This document shows, one piece after another, positions 49,928-61,495 of a stretch of DNA of 64,000 nt. How positions within the stretch are numbered: the first letter of the stretch is position 1; every line of letters starts with the position of its first letter. This stretch comes from Vigna angularis (lineage: Eukaryota; Streptophyta; Magnoliopsida; Fabales; Fabaceae). The position numbers and the translations under genes were made by a program. The stretch spans positions 27,827,501 to 27,891,500 of the forward strand of contig NC_068975.1 in NCBI RefSeq assembly GCF_016808095.1, in the 5' to 3' direction. Under the pieces are notes generated by a model. It had not been told where the DNA came from, did no database searches, and saw only the letters and a program-made list of their open reading frames with translations.

Positions 49928-51245
49928 GTGAAGAAAGAGTGCTTCATCCTACAATTCCAACATCTCATCCTACATTTCTAAAAATTCCATTTTTAATCTT
50001 TTGACATTCTGTATCTCTAATTTTTTTAAAAATTTCATTTCTTCTCTTTCTTATTAAAGATATTTTAATAACTATTTTTTTATTTTCTTCTCTTTCTTAT
50101 TAAAGATACTCTACACCACCTTAAAATTAATTTTAATTTAATTTAAAATTTAAATATTATTTAATATAATTTTATATTTTAATAATTATTAAAATATGAT
50201 TTATATTATAATAATAACTATATTAAAAAAATAAAAATAAAATAATAAAAATAATAATAATAATAAAATAATAATAATAATAATAATATAAAATTTGACT
50301 TAATATATTCAAATATATTAAATTATATTAAAATATTAAAATAAATTAAATAATTATTAAAAATGAAAATAAAAACAATTTTTTTTAAAAACTTGTTATC
50401 GAAAATCAGTTTTATTTTTTATTTAAAATTTAATCAATATTTAATTTAATTAAAATTATAGCATTATTTATTATATTTTTATATTTTAATAATTATTAAA
50501 ATATGATTTATATTTTTATAATATTTTTATTAAAAAATAAAAGTAATAATAACTAAAATAAGAGTAAATATAATAAATATAAAAATTATATTGAAAATCA
50601 CATTTAATATATTTAAATATATTAAATTATATCAAAATATTAAATTAAATTAAATAATTATTAAAATTTAAATAAAAAACAAAATTTTAGAAATAGTCGG
50701 ATATTGACGTCCGATAAATTTATAATCAGGGATATCTGATAAATAAATTTTTCTCAAATTTTGATTTTTATTTAAATTTTAATAATTATTTAATTTAGTT
50801 TAATATTTTAATATAATTTAATATATTTAAATATATTAAATGTGATTTTTGATATTATTTTTTATTTTTATTACTTTTATTCTTATTTTAGTTATTATTA
50901 CTTTTATTTTTTAATAAAACTATTATTAAAATATAAATTATATTTTAATAATTATTAAAATATAAAAATATAATAAATAATGCTATAATTTTTAGTTAGA
51001 ATAAATATTGATTAAATTTTAAATAAAAAACAAAATTGATTTTCGATTACAAGTTTTTAAAAATTTTTGTTTTTATTTTCAATTTAATAATTGTTTAATT
51101 TATTTTAATATTTTAATATATTTTAATATATTAAGTCAAATTTTATATTATTATTATTATTTTATTTTTATTTTTATTTTTTTAATATAATTATTATTAT
51201 AATATAAATCATATTTTAATAATTATAAAAATATAAAATTATATT

Positions 51246-52544
51246 TGTCGCAACCGGGATCGCGACGGGACGGCGAGCCGAAAACAAACGGGTTTGAGAA
51301 AAAGGTTTTGTGGAGTCGCCACCGTAGTTTATTATGGAAAAAACTATGGAAAACCAAAAAATAAGACATGGTCTACGAAAAGAGATTTTCAGGTTCAGGA
51401 ATCGGTTACGCGTAAGGAAGGTATTAGCACCCTATCGCGCCTGCCCAAAGGCAGTACCTTTAATCAAATGTATAAAGCTGACGTGGTTTTTTAAAATGTT
51501 TAAATCTCCCTAAAACAATAAATAAAATAAATAAAAACAGCTATTAAGAAACAAAAAAAAAAAATTTTGTTTTATGAACCCGACAAGAATTGACCTTGGT
51601 CCTACGTACATCCATTTATAATGGACAATCAGGGATCACGTAGTTCTTTATCTAGAAAAAGGTTTGTGAGTTTGTGTAAAATTATTATAGATTGATTTAG
51701 ATTCTTGAAAAGTGAACACGAAAAAAGATTTAGTTTAACAAGATTGATATTTTTTTTATTTAAAGATTTTGTATTTTTTATTTTTAAGAACGGTGGGAAA
51801 GAGGAAAGAAACCGACCATAGGTTCACGCGTACTTATACTTCAAAAATCATGATTTTTAAAAGAACGTCATTTGTGTATATAAAAAAAATAAAACCCTTA
51901 GAAAAAAAACCTTCAAATTGCAACAACAAGATAAAAAAAAAAGGTGTGAAGATGACGTACCTTTTCAGCTTTCAATACTCCCTGATTCTTCCTTAATAGT
52001 TTCTGTTGGCAGAGTTCCTCTAGAGTGATAATTCACTTTTCTCTATACTCTCTCATACATTTTCTATCTCCATTATTTCATAGTGTCTCTCTGTTTTTTC
52101 CCTCTCCTTCTCTATGACCGAGTGCGTATTTATACACACATTATAATATTATGGAAATCTTGCCTTAATTGTGAATTAATTGACAATAAAACAAAATAGG
52201 GAAATAATTGCTTTAATTGTGAATTAATTGACAATAAAACAAAATAGGGAAAGAAATGGTCATGATTGCGAGAAAACAAATTAAATAATATTCAAAACAT
52301 TGATTATCATTATCGTCAGCAAATCATATTTTCCTCTTTAAAAACAACTGATGCAACAAATTATATTAATATACTATTTTAATTATAGTATTAATTCAAA
52401 TTATTACCATATTAAACTAACATTTCAAAAATATTGTGTTTGGTATTATTTTATCCCTTTTTACCCACTATTAATTATTATTCTCTTATTATATTTTTTT
52501 TATTTTTATTGATTTACTTACCCGGACGAAATTGGGTGTTGACA
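51246..52544 (-). repeat. 3' LTR of the retrotransposon (1,299 bp)
   Basis: It starts TGTC... and ends ...GACA on either strand. It differs from the other LTR by fewer than about ten substitutions that I can see, and by lacking one copy of a 48-bp internal tandem repeat (two copies from 52165). A 66-codon and a 75-codon open frame in it recur in the other LTR and are not genes. Confidence 0.93.
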
Positions 52545-52557
52545 GCTGCCCCTCTTT
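52545..52557 (-). other. Polypurine tract
   Basis: On the minus strand AAAGAGGGGCAGC directly precedes the LTR start, the position and composition expected for plus-strand DNA priming. Confidence 0.75.
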
Positions 52558-52777
52558 ATTTGGATTTTGCTGAATAACATGAACCTTAAAGTTTTTGTGT
52601 TATCACAATAAAAGCTAAATAAAGATAAAGACGCTAATTTCGTTCGGGTCTAAAGAAAAGGAAAGAGATTACCTCGAAGCGTACCTGGTAGAGTATGTGG
52701 CAACCTTATGGACCTCGCTGAAAAGTCGTGACCCTTGTGGAGGGTGTGTCATACCCTAGGAACTTTGTTCGTAAAAC

Positions 52778-53076
52778 TTGTTGGTGAGGCGCAGGAACCT
52801 CGTATAACTTGATGGTGAGGCGCAGGAACCTCGTAAAACTTGATGGTGAGGCGCAGGAACCTCGTAAGATTAAATGGTGAGGGTAGGAACCTCGTAAAAT
52901 TAAATGGTGAGGGCAGAAACCTCGTAAAATTAAATGGTGAGGGCAGAAACCTCGTATAACTTGATGCTGAGGCGCACGAACCTCGCAAAATTAAATGGTG
53001 AGGGCAAGAACCTCGTAAAATTAATTGGTGAGGGCAGGAACCTCGTAAAATTAAATGGTGAGGGCAGAAACCTCGT
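52778..53076. repeat. Tandem array I, about 30-bp unit
   Basis: About ten copies of GGTGAGGGCAGGAACCTCGT followed by AAAATTAAAT or ATAACTTGAT. Two sub-types differ by GGCGCAGG versus GGGCAG. Confidence 0.9.
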
Positions 53077-53385
53077 GGAGGGGGTACCACCTTTGATTTC
53101 GCTTAAAAGGTGTACTTGCCCTATGAATCTCGCTGTGTAGGGGGTACCACCTTTGATTTCGCTTAAGAGGTGTACTTGCCCTATGAATCTCGCTGTGGAG
53201 GGAGTATCACCTTTGATTTCGCTTAAGAGGTGTACACTCCCTATGAATCTCGCTGTGGAGGGGGTATCACCTTTGATTTCGCTTAAGAGGTGTACTTGCC
53301 CTATGAATCTCGCTGTGGAGGGGGTATCACCTTTGATTTCGCTTAAGAGGTGTACTTGCCCTATGAATCTCGCTGTAGAGGGGTA
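53077..53385. repeat. Tandem array II, 60-bp unit
   Basis: Five copies with a strict 60-bp period, each beginning GGAGGGGGTATCACCTTTGA and ending CCTATGAATCTCGCTGT, followed by a partial sixth. Because 60 is a multiple of 3 it gives repetitive open frames, which are not genes. Confidence 0.93.
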
Positions 53386-53435
53386 TCAAATTGTTTTTTT
53401 TTTTTTTGAAGAAAAAAAAGGAAAAAAAGAGATTT

Positions 53436-53945
53436 GGTGCCAGGATGAAAACTGGGCTATGGTGCCAGGATGAAAACTGGGCTATGGTGCCAGGATGAAA
53501 ACTGGGCTTTAGTGCCAGGATGAATACTGGGCCTTTTTTTTTTGTGTGTGCCAGGATGAAAACTGGGCTTTGGTGCCAGGATGAAAACTGAGCTTTGGTG
53601 CCAGGATGAAAACTGGGCTTTGGTGTCAGGATGAATACTGGGATTTTTTTTTTTTTGTGACAGGATGAAAACTGGGCTTTGGTGCCAGGATGAAAACTGG
53701 GCTTCGGTGCCAGGATGAAAATTGGGCTTGAGTGCCAGGATGAAAACTGGGCTTTGGTGCCAGAATGAAAATTGGGCTTGGGTGCCAGGATGAAAACTGG
53801 GCTTGGGTGCCAGGATGAAAACTGGGCTTTGGTGCCAGGATGAAAACTGGCTTTGGTGCCAGGATGAAAACTGGGCTTTCTTTTTTTTGTGTGCCAGAAT
53901 GAAAACTGGGCTTCGGTGCCAGGATGAAAACTGGGCTTTGGTGAT
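53436..53945. repeat. Tandem array III, 25-bp unit
   Basis: About 18-20 copies of GGTGCCAGGATGAAAACTGG plus GCTTT, broken in three places by short poly-T with TGTGTG. Repetitive minus-strand ORFs here are artefacts joined to the gag remnant. Confidence 0.93.
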
Positions 53946-53956
53946 AGTTATGAGTG

Positions 53957-55070
53957 GGGGCATGACCTCCCCATATGGGTATTGCTGATGTTGCATGCAC
54001 TCCCCTTTCCTTCTCTTTTTCCGGTTTAAAACGAATTTTTTGGAATAGTGGCCGAAGATGTAATTTTCCCATTCTTCAGGCCAATCTCGATTCTTTCGGT
54101 CTATGATGATGAAATCAACGAAATTGGGAGTCACACTTTCGATCATATGCTCATGAAAGGGTGGTTGTAGTGTGCTCACAAACATTGCAACCATCTTCTT
54201 GTTGTATAGAGGTAACTCCACCTGTGCTGCCAATTCTCTCTATCGTTGCGCATACTCCTTAAAAGACTCCTCCTCTTTCTTTGCCATGTGGTGTAAATGT
54301 AACCTATCTGGCGCGATGTGACTATTGTATTTGTACTGCCTTACAAAGGCGTCTGCCAAATCTGCCCAAGAACGGATATGAGAGGATTCCAGATGTATAC
54401 CAACTCAACGCTGCTTCGGCCAAGCCTTGTACTTCTCGAATTCTGGCACCTTGAACTTGTGTGGAATTGTCACTCTTGGGGCTAAACTCAACTTCACCAT
54501 GCCACCAAATCCGTAACTTTCAAAACCCCTCTATGGCCTTTAGCCTGACTTCCAACACTTTAAGTTTACTTTTTGTTTCCTCTATGTCTGTATGCATGGT
54601 GGCCTTAGTTGAAACATCATGTGCAACAACTATGTGAGGAAACTTGGATATTTCATTCACTTTCGTCTGTATCGTGTGGATAGGCCCTTGAGCGCTAGTA
54701 CGCTATTGGTTATGGGAAATGCCAAAGAAATATACTCCGCCATTGAGTGATCTTCAATGGGTGGTGTGTAACCTGGTGGCAAACCATACATTGGAAACGT
54801 GACAACGTTATGTGCCGGAGGATGAGCCTTATCCTCAACCTTTACAAATGAAGTCTCTCTTGTAACCTTTATATCTTTCAGAACTTTCAAGATTTGACCG
54901 ATTTGATCCTTTAGTTGGTTAATATTAGCCTTTACATCTTCACATTCCTCTTCCTCAAACTTCCATAACTTCAGAAATTGCTCGAGTCCTATAAGGATGT
55001 CGTGGAAGTCCCGTAGTTTTTTTTTACTTTTTATACCTTTTGGCTTTTAGTACTTCTCTGCATTCTATGC
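53957..55070 (-). pseudogene. Broken gag of the retrotransposon
   Basis: Minus-strand segments match the general pattern of legume Ty3-gypsy Gag proteins: a YGLPPGYTPP motif at about 54785, and a later segment with MVAMFVSTLQPPF at about 54190. Stop codons fall near the presumed start (about 55050) and the segments lie in different frames, so no full Gag can be made. It runs directly into tandem array III. Confidence 0.7.
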
Positions 55071-57462
55071 CATGGTAATGCGTGCTTGATGTATTGATAT
55101 ATGGGTGGGGATTCGCGTGAGATCCTCATTCACCCCTTTTTTTGTTTTTGAAAATTCTGAACTTTTTCACTGATGTACTTTTTGAAATGGTTTCAAACGA
55201 ATTCATGAATTCTCGTTGGAGTTGACGATGCATGTTGTGTTATCTTTTTTCTTCTCTTTTCTTTGAACGCCTATGATGATGCATGCATGATGCTGAATGT
55301 ATGAATGCATGGACCTATAATGAAAAACCTTGTTTCGACCAATGCCTAGTAGAAGACCTGGCTAACTAGAAAGAGGAAACCTAGATGTATGTTGATCTTT
55401 TTGTATTTTTGAATGAAAGAGATTTGAAAGTTCCAAATAAAGTTTCTCATCGACGAAGATATACATGATAGTTATTTATGCAAATAAATGGTTATGACTT
55501 TTTTATGATGCAATACTGTGCAAGTAGTTCTTTTTTTTTCTTTTGAAAATAATAAAAAATGATGTCCTGCCTTGGATTGATTTTTTTGTAATATTATTTT
55601 TTTTCGGAGTCAATTTGAAAACAATGAATGTCAAAAAATTTGAAGTCGGATATTCAAAACAGTGCTCGACATTTTCTTTTGACATTGATATGTGCATGCT
55701 TGAATTCACAGAAAAGTTGAAAGTGGTAAGGATTTAAAGGACACTGAATAGCCATGTTGGCGTGTAATATGTGAATATGAGATACAACACACCAAAAGGA
55801 TGTTGGTGTTTGGTAAAATAAGTATGGAGATATGTATCCATGAATGTCAAAGCTGCCCCAGTTTTTAGGCATGAGTTTTGTTCATGATAGAGAACAGGTA
55901 TGGAAAGGATTTACTGAAAAAGGATTGCCCCAAATGGTTTGATTTTCTTTTGCATGACTAGTTAGGAAGTTCTCAAATAATACAAGCGAGAATAACTTTG
56001 GCAAGACAAATATGCTCTAGTATATGGTAGCATTATTGTTTGTTAGAGTCAATCTCTTTTCTTTTGGAGAAGGCTGGAAAATGAGTGTTTTCAAGCAATA
56101 CACACATGCCTCAACAGAAAATGCTATTTAAAATATTTGGTCGCAAAAACGTAGGATAATAAATTACTCAAAATGTAATGATTTCCCTCTATGTTTTTTT
56201 TTTTGCGAAATGAAAATGATAAAACTTTTTGAGAAATATTTTCTTTATATTTTCCTCTTATCACATTCGTTTGTTTTTTTTTCAAGAAATTGAATTTGAA
56301 GAAAACTATCAACTGGGCCCAATGGGCTTTTTTAAAAAAGCTCTTGTTACAGTGAAATGAAAATTAAGTTTGCCATTTTCATTTGTCCTTATGTTTTGAA
56401 ATTTTGATTTTTTTTTTCAAAAAAAAAAACCTTTCTTAAATAACATGATATCAACCTAACTTGTTCAAGAACAAATTTAGTTTTATTTTTAAGACTCAAA
56501 ATATGTTACAAAGAATGATAATTTTATTTTTGATGAAGAAACATATCTTCCCATTAAATTATGATCACCTTATTTTCGAAAATCTTAACTTAGATAAGTT
56601 GCCCCTGATTTGTTTTTATTCGTTTTCAATTTTTTTATTTTTTTTGCTAAAAAGATTGCTTGCGATCACTTTGAGATAGTGCCCCTTATAAACTGATTTT
56701 TTTTTCTGGATAAAATGAGTGATGGAAAATGAAGAAGAAGAAAACTATTTTCGCGATTTCATGTCATACGTACTTCAAAAAAAAGAGTTAATTAATTCAA
56801 TTGATGAAAAAAATGCTTATTTTGCCTTATTTATTTATGCATTAAAGCATGACACTTTTGTTCTTGTTTTTTTTTTATTTAAAGAAAAATAAGACACATT
56901 TATTGTTATGTATAAAGAAAATGAAGGAAAAAAATATGAAAATGCTGCTAACGCATATGATGGATGAAGATGTTTATGCCAAAAAAATAATTAAAAGACA
57001 TCATGTTTTTTTTTTTATGCTTTTAATATAGGTCCAATGTCTTAAGGTCTAAGCATTGCATATGCAATCTCACAAGGAAAGCTTCCTAAACCTAAAAATT
57101 AAGGCCACCAGAGCTATGGTCCTTTTCACAGCTTTTCCACAACAGTTGAAACGCAACTAGGTGTGAAATTACATGTAAAGAGAACAGACACTGGCTGGGG
57201 TTCTCACGATAGCCAAACTGGAAATAGTCCAGACGTGACACCGCTACACAACCCCTCTAATTCTATGTTACACTCAAACCCGGGTATAGGGTCCCACTCA
57301 TGATATGCAAAGTAATAATAATAATAAAAACGAATATAAATAAATTACCAAAATAAATAAAGACAAACATATATAATAAATAAAAGGAAAATAAATAAAA
57401 TAAAATAAAGAAAAACCACATCAATTTTGCACATTTAATTAAGACAGCCTGATTCTCTAGCG
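55071..57462 (-). other. Leader region of the retrotransposon
   Basis: About 2.4 kb between primer site and gag. It has many T/A homopolymer runs and short chance ORFs but no recognisable protein. Long leaders are known in Ogre/Tat elements. Confidence 0.5.
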
Positions 57463-57480
57463 TCCCCAGTGGAGTCGCCA
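57463..57480 (-). other. Primer binding site, tRNA-Arg type
   Basis: Two bases inside the 5' LTR, the minus strand reads TGGCGACTCCACTGGGGA, which I recall as the tRNA-Arg-complementary site typical of Ogre elements. It fixes the orientation of the element. Confidence 0.8.
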
Positions 57481-57482
57481 TC

Positions 57483-58829
57483 TGTCGCAACCGGGATCGC
57501 GACGGGACGGCGAGTCGAAAACAAACGGGTTTGAGAAAAAGGTTTTGTGGAGTCGCCACCGTAGTTTATTATGGAAAAAACTATGGAAAACCAAAAAATA
57601 AGACATGGTCTACGAAAAGAGATTTTCAGGTTCAGGAATCGGTTACGCGTAAGGAAGGTATTAGCACCCTATCGCGCCTGCCCAAAGGCAGTACCTTTAA
57701 TCAAATGTATAAAGCTGACGTGGTTTTTTAAAATGTTTAAATCTCCCTAAAACAATAAATAAAATAAATAAAAACAGCTATTAAGAAACAAAAAAAAAAA
57801 TTTTTGTTTTATGAACCCGACAAGAATTGACCTTGGTCCTACGTACATCCATTTATAATGGACAATCAGGGATCACGTAGTTCTTTATCTAGAAAAAGGT
57901 TTGTGAGTTTGTGTAAAATTATTATAGATTGATTTAGATTCTTGAAAAGTGAACACGAAAAAAGATTTAGTTTAACAAGATTGATATTTTTTTTATTTAA
58001 AGATTTTGTATTTTTTATTTTTAAGAACGGTGGGAAAGAGGAAAGAAACCGACCATAGGTTCACGCGTACTTATACTTCAAAAATCATGATTTTTAAAAG
58101 AACGTCATTTGTGTATATAAAAAAAATAAAACCCTTAGAAAAAAAACCTTCAAATTGCAACAACAAGATAAAAAAAAAGGGTGTGAAGATGACGTACCTT
58201 TTCAGCTTTCAATACTCCCTGATTCTTCCTTAATAGTTTCTGTTGGCAGAGTTCCTCTAGAGTGATAATTCACTTTTCTCTATACTCTCTCATACATTTT
58301 CTATCTCCATTATTTCATAGTGTCTCTCTGTTTTTTCCCTCTCCTTCTCTATGACCGAGTGCGTATTTATACACACATTTTAATATTATGGAAATCTTGC
58401 CTTAATTGTGAATTAATTGACAATAAAACAAAATAGGGAAATAATTGCTTTAATTGTGAATTAATTGACAATAAAACAAAATAGGGAAAGAATTGCTTTA
58501 ATTGTGAATTAGATGACAATAAAACAAAATAGGGAAAGAAATGGTCATGATTGCGAGAAAACAAATTAAATAATATTCAAAACATTGATTATCATTATCG
58601 TCACCAAATCATATTTTCCTCTTTAAAAACAACTTATGCAACAAATTATATTAATATACTATTTTAATTATAGTATTAATTCAAATTATTACCATATTAA
58701 ACTAACATTTCAAAAATATTGTGTTTGGTATTATTTTATCCCTTTTTACCCACCATTAATTATTATTCTCTTATTATATTTTTTTTATTTTTATTGATTT
58801 ACTTACCCGGACGAAATTGGGTGTTGACA
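57483..58829 (-). repeat. 5' LTR of the retrotransposon (1,347 bp)
   Basis: Nearly identical to the LTR at 51246-52544 but 48 bp longer. It carries three instead of two copies of the TTAATTGTGAATTAATTGAC repeat, starting at 58402. Confidence 0.93.
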
Positions 58830-59814
58830 ATATTAAATAATATTTAAATTTTAAATTAAATTAGAATTAATTTTAAGGTGGTGTAGAGTGTCTTTAATAA
58901 GAAAGAGAAAAAAATAAAAAAATAGTTATTAAAATATCTTTAATAAGAAAGAGAAGAAATAAAATTTTTAAAAAAGTTGAAGGTGCAGGAAGTCAGAAGG
59001 TTAAAAATGGAATTTTTGGAGGTGTAGGATGAGATGTTAGAGGTATAGGATGAAGCACTCGTGAAGAAAATAGTTGAAAAATGCGAAGAATGAAGAGATA
59101 CGTGTAAAGAGAAACCTAAAAATGAAACAAAAGGAAGAGGGAGGTTCTCTCTGCACTCATTCACTTCATCCTGCACCTCCTTATTTCTTTCTATTTCCAA
59201 CTCAATCCCTGTCATACCTTTGTCAGAGAATATTTTGTTTTTAAAAGAAGCTGACCCATTTGAAGAATAAAAATAACAAAGCATCACCCGCTCTTCCTAC
59301 CTCCTCCTCCCATATCAAAAAACTCTACACTCTTTTTTCTCCATTCCTCTCTTTGTCGCAATTCATATGTAAAAAAACCTATACTCCTTTGTTTTTGTTG
59401 TCTTTAGACGCTCCTCCAGTTCTTCCTTCCTCCCTCATATATTGTCTCGATGAGTGGTCATTCCCCCTCCCTAGTTTGGTAGCTGGTTTGGTGTGGTGAG
59501 CTATAGCAGCAGGGGTAATTGTTCTCACACATTTAACATTGGCATCCAGGTTGGTTGTTCTCATTTAAGAAATGCTGTTAAAAAAATGTTTGCTCTTGCT
59601 CATTTAAAATGTTTGGTCTGTTTCTGTTAAAAAAAATGGTTGCTCTTAATCTGTTAAAATGGTTGATCTGTTTCTGTTAACAAAATCTTGGTATGCTTAG
59701 TCTATTCTGCTGGGTTTGTGCATGGTGGAAGTGAGGATAAGGGTGCAATTGGGTGATGGGAGTCGCACTTGGAACTGCGGATAGGGGTCGCCGCAATTGA
59801 ACATGTGTTTCGTG

Positions 59815-59907
59815 TTAGCCGCAGCTGGATCTACATCAGCCGTAGTTGGATCTGCGTTCGCTCTTAGCCGTAGTTCGATATGCGTTCCCGGTTAGCTGCA
59901 GGTGCGC
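59815..59907. repeat. Short minisatellite, about 26-bp unit
   Basis: Three to four diverged copies of TAGCCGTAGTTGGATCTGCG plus CTCT lie in the GC-rich core of the Mutator-like element. Confidence 0.7.
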
Positions 59908-60383
59908 TTTAGGTTTTATTTATTGCTTTATTATTATTTTTTTTGCTTTATTATGTTACGTTAGTATATTAATTTTTTTTGTTAATATATTATATATATT
60001 TTTGTTAATATTTTATATTTTTATATTATGGAAATTTAATTTTTTTATGTTTTATTGTTAAATAATATTTAATATGTTTTCGGGGTATGTTTAGAATTTT
60101 TTTTAATTAGATGTTAGTCTACAAAATGTTAAATGACGCTAAAAGATAGATTTTTGTATTTGCTTTTTGGCGGATAGGTATACTCGAAGTGTAGTCAAAA
60201 AATCGCCTTTACTCTTGTAAGCCCCGAAACCTCTTTAGCGAATACAACTATTTAAACTAAACTGGATATGCCCTCTGCAGCTTCTTCCTTCTCCTCTCCT
60301 CCAATGTGCACAACATCACCATCACCATTGATCACAACCAACCAACAATGTATAACTCTCAACTCATAAAACAATCAAACAGT

Positions 60384-60479
60384 AAAAATGAAGTGAACAA
60401 AAGGCTACTGTGATGAAAGTAAAAAATTGGGAAAAATGAAGTGAACAAAAGGCTACTGTGATGAAAGTCAAAAACTAGG
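60384..60479. repeat. Tandem duplication, two 48-bp copies
   Basis: Both copies read AAAAATGAAGTGAACAAAAG and onward, with three or four differences near their ends. They lie inside the Mutator-like element. Confidence 0.85.
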
Positions 60480-61049
60480 AAAGAGGAAGGGGGTGCATGG
60501 CAAGGTTTATAAAATCAAAAACCATTCAGGATTGTTGGTCGTTAGGAGAATTGTTGGTGGTTAGGAAATCATTAAGTCATCATTAATTTTCTTTTGACTT
60601 AATAAATGAGGGACAGGGGGTGCAGGGTGAAACAAGTGAGGTGCAGGGAGAATCACTCAAGGAAGAGACGAACCCATAATTGAGAATGATGACCTTTAGG
60701 AGTTGTTTTCTAGAAAGGCATGAATAGCAACTAAAACTATATAGAAGAAACTAAGAGTTGAAATAAAGTCTAATACGAAGGAAGAAAAAGGAACAACCTT
60801 ATAAACACGAATAACCTTGATCTGTACAACATTATCTCCCAGACAGATTGTTTAGAATCCACAAAAATAGGCCTACATCCTACCAAGTTTCTCGATCCAC
60901 CTACCTAGTACTAGTTCCATTACAGTTTTAGTCTCTAGTTATCACTATTCCAATTGCGATCTCTTTTATCTCTTCACATTTCTGTATGTAACTCCACACT
61001 TTTTTAAATCCTAAAATTATTTTTATATTTCAAAAAACTTACACTTCAC

Positions 61050-61325
61050 TTCTTTTCTTCAACAGATTTCAAAGTTTATTAAAAAAAAATTCTTCAATGA
61101 ATTTTGAAATTTATTGAAATTTTTTTCAAGTCCTCAACAAATTTTGAAATTCATTGAAACTTTCAAAAAATCCTTCAATGAATTTTGAAATTCATTGAAT
61201 GATTTTTTCTTCAACGGATTTTTAAAATTCGTTAAAGGATTTTTTTTCTTCAACGAATTTCGAAATTCGTTGAAGAATTTTTCGAAAGCTTAAAAAAATT
61301 TCGAAATCTGTTAAAAAATGTTATT
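61050..61325. repeat. Cluster of short palindromes around GAATTTTGAAATTCATT
   Basis: At least six copies of a palindromic word of the type CTTCAACGAATTTCGAAATTCGTTGAAG (written in part) follow one another, with T/C changes that keep the pairing. The right flank ends in a Mutator-family terminus reading, reverse-complemented, GGAGTGTTTCTACCTGCACC at about 61381-61362. The matching left end is not clear. Confidence 0.7.
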
Positions 61326-61495
61326 TTTGGAATGTAAAGGTACAAGAAGAAATGTGGGGAGGTGCAGGTAGAAACACTCCAAATCTTAAAACTCAAACTC
61401 ATTCAAAAACCGATGGTTATCACCTATTCACCCATGAAAGTACCCATCACTATCAGTCTTCTATAACCTTATACAGGAAATGATGTTATGTCATG

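Larger units (their letters stand above)
51246..58829 (-). mobile_element. Ogre/Tat-type Ty3-gypsy LTR retrotransposon, non-autonomous
   Basis: A 7,584-bp element oriented on the minus strand, flanked by the 5-bp duplication ATATT at 51241-51245 and 58830-58834. Order from its 5' end: LTR 58829-57483, primer site, long non-coding leader, broken gag (about 55070-53957), three tandem arrays, polypurine tract, LTR 52544-51246. The LTR begins TGTCAACACCCAATTTCGTC, which with the tRNA-Arg-like primer site points to the Ogre/Tat lineage. No protease, reverse transcriptase or integrase is present, so it must have moved with proteins from another copy. Confidence 0.9.
49937..59060. mobile_element. 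Mutator-type foldback element, split by a retrotransposon
   Basis: The ends are GAGTGCTTCATCCTAC at 49937 and its complement finishing at 59060. A perfect 9-bp duplication, GTGAAGAAA, flanks them at 49928-49936 and 59061-59069. With the inserted retrotransposon (51246-58829) and its 5-bp duplication removed, the element is about 1,535 bp. It is almost wholly an inverted repeat: two arms of about 750 bp around a loop at 50690-50745. It has no transposase and is extremely AT-rich inside. Confidence 0.85.
59140..60658. mobile_element. Non-autonomous Mutator-like element with GC-rich core
   Basis: 1,519 bp, flanked by the perfect 9-bp duplication AAGGAAGAG at 59131-59139 and 60659-60667. Ends: left GGAGGTTCTCTCTGCACTC; right, reverse-complemented, GAGTGATTCTCCCTGCACC. 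Both continue to CACCCTGCACC-like sequence. No transposase. The interior at 59700-59910 is GC-rich and may be captured host DNA. Confidence 0.78.

Noticed and set aside
51294..51996. Small ORFs inside the left LTR
   Set aside because: They recur in the right LTR at 57531-58233 and are on the strand opposite to the element; LTR sequence only.
53153..53473. Plus-strand ORF with a repeated 20-residue motif
   Set aside because: It follows exactly from the 60-bp tandem array in the retrotransposon, on the strand opposite to gag.
52778..53945. CRISPR-like array
   Set aside because: Units are head-to-tail with no unique spacers, and this is plant DNA.
53457..53956. Minus-strand repetitive protein fused to the gag remnant
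   Set aside because: The repeat part comes from the 25-bp array read in rotating frames; poly-T interruptions and lack of any domain argue against a real protein.
60920..61381. A further complete Mutator-like element
   Set aside because: Only the right end (GGAGTGTTTCTACCTGCACC on the minus strand) is clear; the left end and target duplication could not be established.
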